Part shown: positions 8,133-9,625 of the stretch, piece after piece
How positions within the stretch are numbered: the first letter of the stretch is position 1
Layout: the number at the start of each line of letters is the position of its first letter
NCBI GenBank assembly: GCA_020851835.1
Contig: JADZBZ010000027.1
Span: forward strand, 1 to 9,625
From: Acidobacteriota bacterium
GTDB taxonomy: Bacteria > Acidobacteriota > Vicinamibacteria > Vicinamibacterales > UBA2999
Reading direction: 5' to 3'
DNA: 9,625 nt
Notes under the pieces: model-generated
Database searches by the model: none
The model's input: only the letters and a program-made list of their open reading frames with translations
Told to the model about the DNA's origin: nothing
Position numbers and translations under genes: made by a program

Positions 8133-9590
8133 TTATTTTCTCTTTGGCTTGTAGACGTGCGTGGCCTGCCCGAAGAATTGCTCGGCGGCTTCCATCACCG
8201 TCTCGGTCAGCGTGGGGTGCGGATGGATGGTGAGCTTCACGTCCGACGCCGTGGCGCCCATCTCGATGGCGAGCACGCCCTCCGCAATCAGTTCCCCCGC
8301 GCCGGCGCCCACAATGCCGACGCCGAGAATACGCTCGGTCCTGGGATCGATGACGAGCTTGGTCAGGCCGTCGACGCGATCGATGGCGATGGCGCGGCCC
8401 GAGGCGCCCCAGGGGAACCGCGCGACCTCCACCGTCAAGCCCTGCTTTTCCGCGTCCGCCTCGGTCAGGCCAGCCCACGCGATTTCCGGGTCGGTGAACA
8501 CCACCGCGGGAATTGCCGCCGGCTCGAACACGGCCTTGTGCCCGGCGATGGCCTCCACCGCCACGCGCGCCTCGTGCGACGCCTTGTGCGCCAGCATTGG
8601 CTCACCCGCCACGTCGCCAATCGCGAACATCGTCGGCTCACCAGTGCGCCGCTGGCCGTCGGTTTCGATGAACCCCTTCGCGTCGACCTTGACCTTCGTG
8701 CGGTCGAGCCCGTCGATACTCGCGTTCGGCCGCCGGCCGATGGCCGTCAGCACGTAGTCGAACGTCTGATTCTTCGGGGCCCCTTCACCCTCGAAGCTCA
8801 CCGACACGCCCGTCGCTGGCGCCGACGCCTTGGCGCCCGGAGCCTCCTTCATGCCCGTCACTTTCGTCGACAGGTGGATCTTCTCGAATACCTTCTCCGC
8901 ACGCTGGCTGAGGATGCGTACCAGATCGCGGTCGGCCCCGGGCAGCAACCCCGGCGTCATCTCGACCACCGACACCCTGGTACCCAGCGCGGCGTAGACG
9001 GAACCCAGTTCGAGCCCGATGTACCCGCCGCCAATCACCAGCATCGTCTTCGGGATCTCCGGCAGGTCGAGTGCACCGGTCGAGTCGAGCACCCGCGGCG
9101 AGTCGAGCGAGAGCGACGAAACGCGGGTGGGGTGCGACCCGGTGGCGAGGATGACGTAGTCCGCGCTCACCGTCTCCTCGCCGCCCCCCGCCTTCTGCAC
9201 GCGCAGCGTCTTCGGATCGACGATGGACGCGCGGCCTTGCAGGTACTGCACCTTGCGCAGTTTCGCCACCTGGCCCGTGCCGCTCGTCAGCTTGTCCACC
9301 ACACGATCCTTGTAGGCGCGCAGTTTGTCGACATCCAGCTTCGGCGCCCCGAAGGTGACACCCCAGTCCGAGGCTTGGTGCGCCTCGTCGATGACCTTGG
9401 CGACGTGCAGGAGGGCCTTGGACGGTATGCAGCCCCTATACAGACACACGCCGCCAGGGTTCTTCTCTTCCCCGATGAGCGTCACGTCCATGCCCAGATC
9501 GGCGGCGTAAAAGGCAGCCGCGTATCCGCCGGGGCCGGCGCCAAGAACGGCGATGCGGGTCTTCGAAGATGGCGAATCTGTTGAGCTCAT
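8133..9590 (-). CDS. lpdA: Dihydrolipoyl dehydrogenase (E3)
   Basis: This FAD enzyme reoxidises dihydrolipoyl groups of 2-oxoacid dehydrogenase and glycine cleavage complexes with NAD+. The 485-residue product shows the FAD motif GAGPGGYAAAF (17-27), the redox disulfide C49/C54 in GGVCLYRGCIPSK, the NAD motif GGGYIGLELG (187-196), the second FAD motif FAIGDVAGEPMLAHKASHEA, and the C-terminal dimer-interface dyad H458/E463 in HPHPTLTE. GGVCLYRGC instead of the common GGTCLNxGC, and HPHPTLTE instead of HxHPTLSE, are variants that leave the catalytic residues intact. The start is ATG at 9590, giving MSSTDSPSSKTRIAVLGAGP; the short polar tail before the Rossmann strand is normal. Octamer repeats and a 12-bp palindrome lie directly before the ATG. 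It converges with lipA across 17 bp, which fits their shared lipoate role. Mercuric or glutathione reductases are excluded by the C-terminal HP..E motif and the domain order. Confidence 0.96.
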   Translation of the reverse strand: MSSTDSPSSKTRIAVLGAGPGGYAAAFYAADLGMDVTLIGEEKNPGGVCLYRGCIPSKALLHVAKVIDEAHQASDWGVTFGAPKLDVDKLRAYKDRVVDKLTSGTGQVAKLRKVQYLQGRASIVDPKTLRVQKAGGGEETVSADYVILATGSHPTRVSSLSLDSPRVLDSTGALDLPEIPKTMLVIGGGYIGLELGSVYAALGTRVSVVEMTPGLLPGADRDLVRILSQRAEKVFEKIHLSTKVTGMKEAPGAKASAPATGVSVSFEGEGAPKNQTFDYVLTAIGRRPNASIDGLDRTKVKVDAKGFIETDGQRRTGEPTMFAIGDVAGEPMLAHKASHEARVAVEAIAGHKAVFEPAAIPAVVFTDPEIAWAGLTEADAEKQGLTVEVARFPWGASGRAIAIDRVDGLTKLVIDPRTERILGVGIVGAGAGELIAEGVLAIEMGATASDVKLTIHPHPTLTETVMEAAEQFFGQATHVYKPKRK

Positions 9591-9617
9591 GATCTCGAGA
9601 TCTGGCGATCTGTCTAG
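9591..9617 (-). repeat. Octamer repeat units and 12-bp palindrome directly before the lpdA start codon
   Basis: On the minus strand the sequence before the ATG reads in 8-bp steps as CTAGACAG, ATCGCCAG, ATCTCGAG, then ATC next to ATG. The middle two units share the ATCnCnAG pattern of the repeat before the UPF0173 gene. Bases 9591-9602 also form a perfect 12-bp palindrome, GATCTCGAGATC, that touches the start codon. The start itself (ATCATGAG, 9593-9586) fits the same unit loosely. The repeat may continue to the right of the window. Confidence 0.55.
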
Positions 9618-9625
9618 CCTCTGAG

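Noticed and set aside
8157..9584. A 475-codon plus-strand open frame antisense to nearly all of lpdA
   Set aside because: The composition (Arg, His, Gly, Leu rich) and lack of any domain mark it as an antisense shadow of a high-GC gene.

Overview
The window is about 9.6 kb of GC-rich bacterial chromosome with tightly packed genes. GC-rich codon use, a membrane-anchored Hanks-type kinase with a long Pro/Ala linker, a box (aerobic benzoyl-CoA) operon under a TetR regulator, and short octamer repeats before start codons suggest an Acidobacteriota-type organism, perhaps Vicinamibacteria. That placement is inference; there is no rRNA or marker tree here.

Layout, left to right. (1) 1-199, minus: the first 66 codons of an IclR-family regulator that runs off the window. 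(2) 287-2395, plus: a 702-residue Ser/Thr protein kinase with one membrane segment and a TPR-like extracytoplasmic half. (3) 2396-2530, minus: a 45-codon remnant of a 3-hydroxyacyl-CoA dehydrogenase N-terminus, with no usable start and its downstream end exactly at the kinase stop codon. (4) 5669-2584, minus: boxC then boxB, translationally coupled through a TAGTG overlap. (5) 5725-6372, plus: a TetR-family regulator divergent from boxC, with an imperfect 22-bp palindrome in the 55-bp gap. (6) 7096-6401, minus: a UPF0173 metallo-beta-lactamase-fold hydrolase. (7) 7216-8115, plus: lipA, lipoyl synthase. (8) 9590-8133, minus: lpdA, dihydrolipoyl dehydrogenase, convergent with lipA.

How the genes work together. 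BoxB (with an unseen BoxA reductase) epoxidises benzoyl-CoA, and BoxC opens the ring to 3,4-dehydroadipyl-CoA semialdehyde and formate. The later beta-oxidation-like steps need a 3-hydroxyadipyl-CoA dehydrogenase, and the dead dehydrogenase remnant sits just where such a third operon gene would be. The TetR protein is the likely local regulator, in place of the XRE/shikimate-kinase-like BoxR known from proteobacteria. LipA and LpdA act in the same cofactor system: LipA makes the lipoyl group and LpdA reoxidises it on 2-oxoacid dehydrogenase complexes.

The points most worth a second look are the dehydrogenase remnant at the kinase boundary, the TetR/palindrome control region with an apparently leaderless boxC start, and a shared 8-bp tandem repeat directly upstream of two unrelated start codons. 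I see no clear new defence or mobile system, CRISPR array, tRNA or rRNA. No gene-free stretch exceeds 300 bases.
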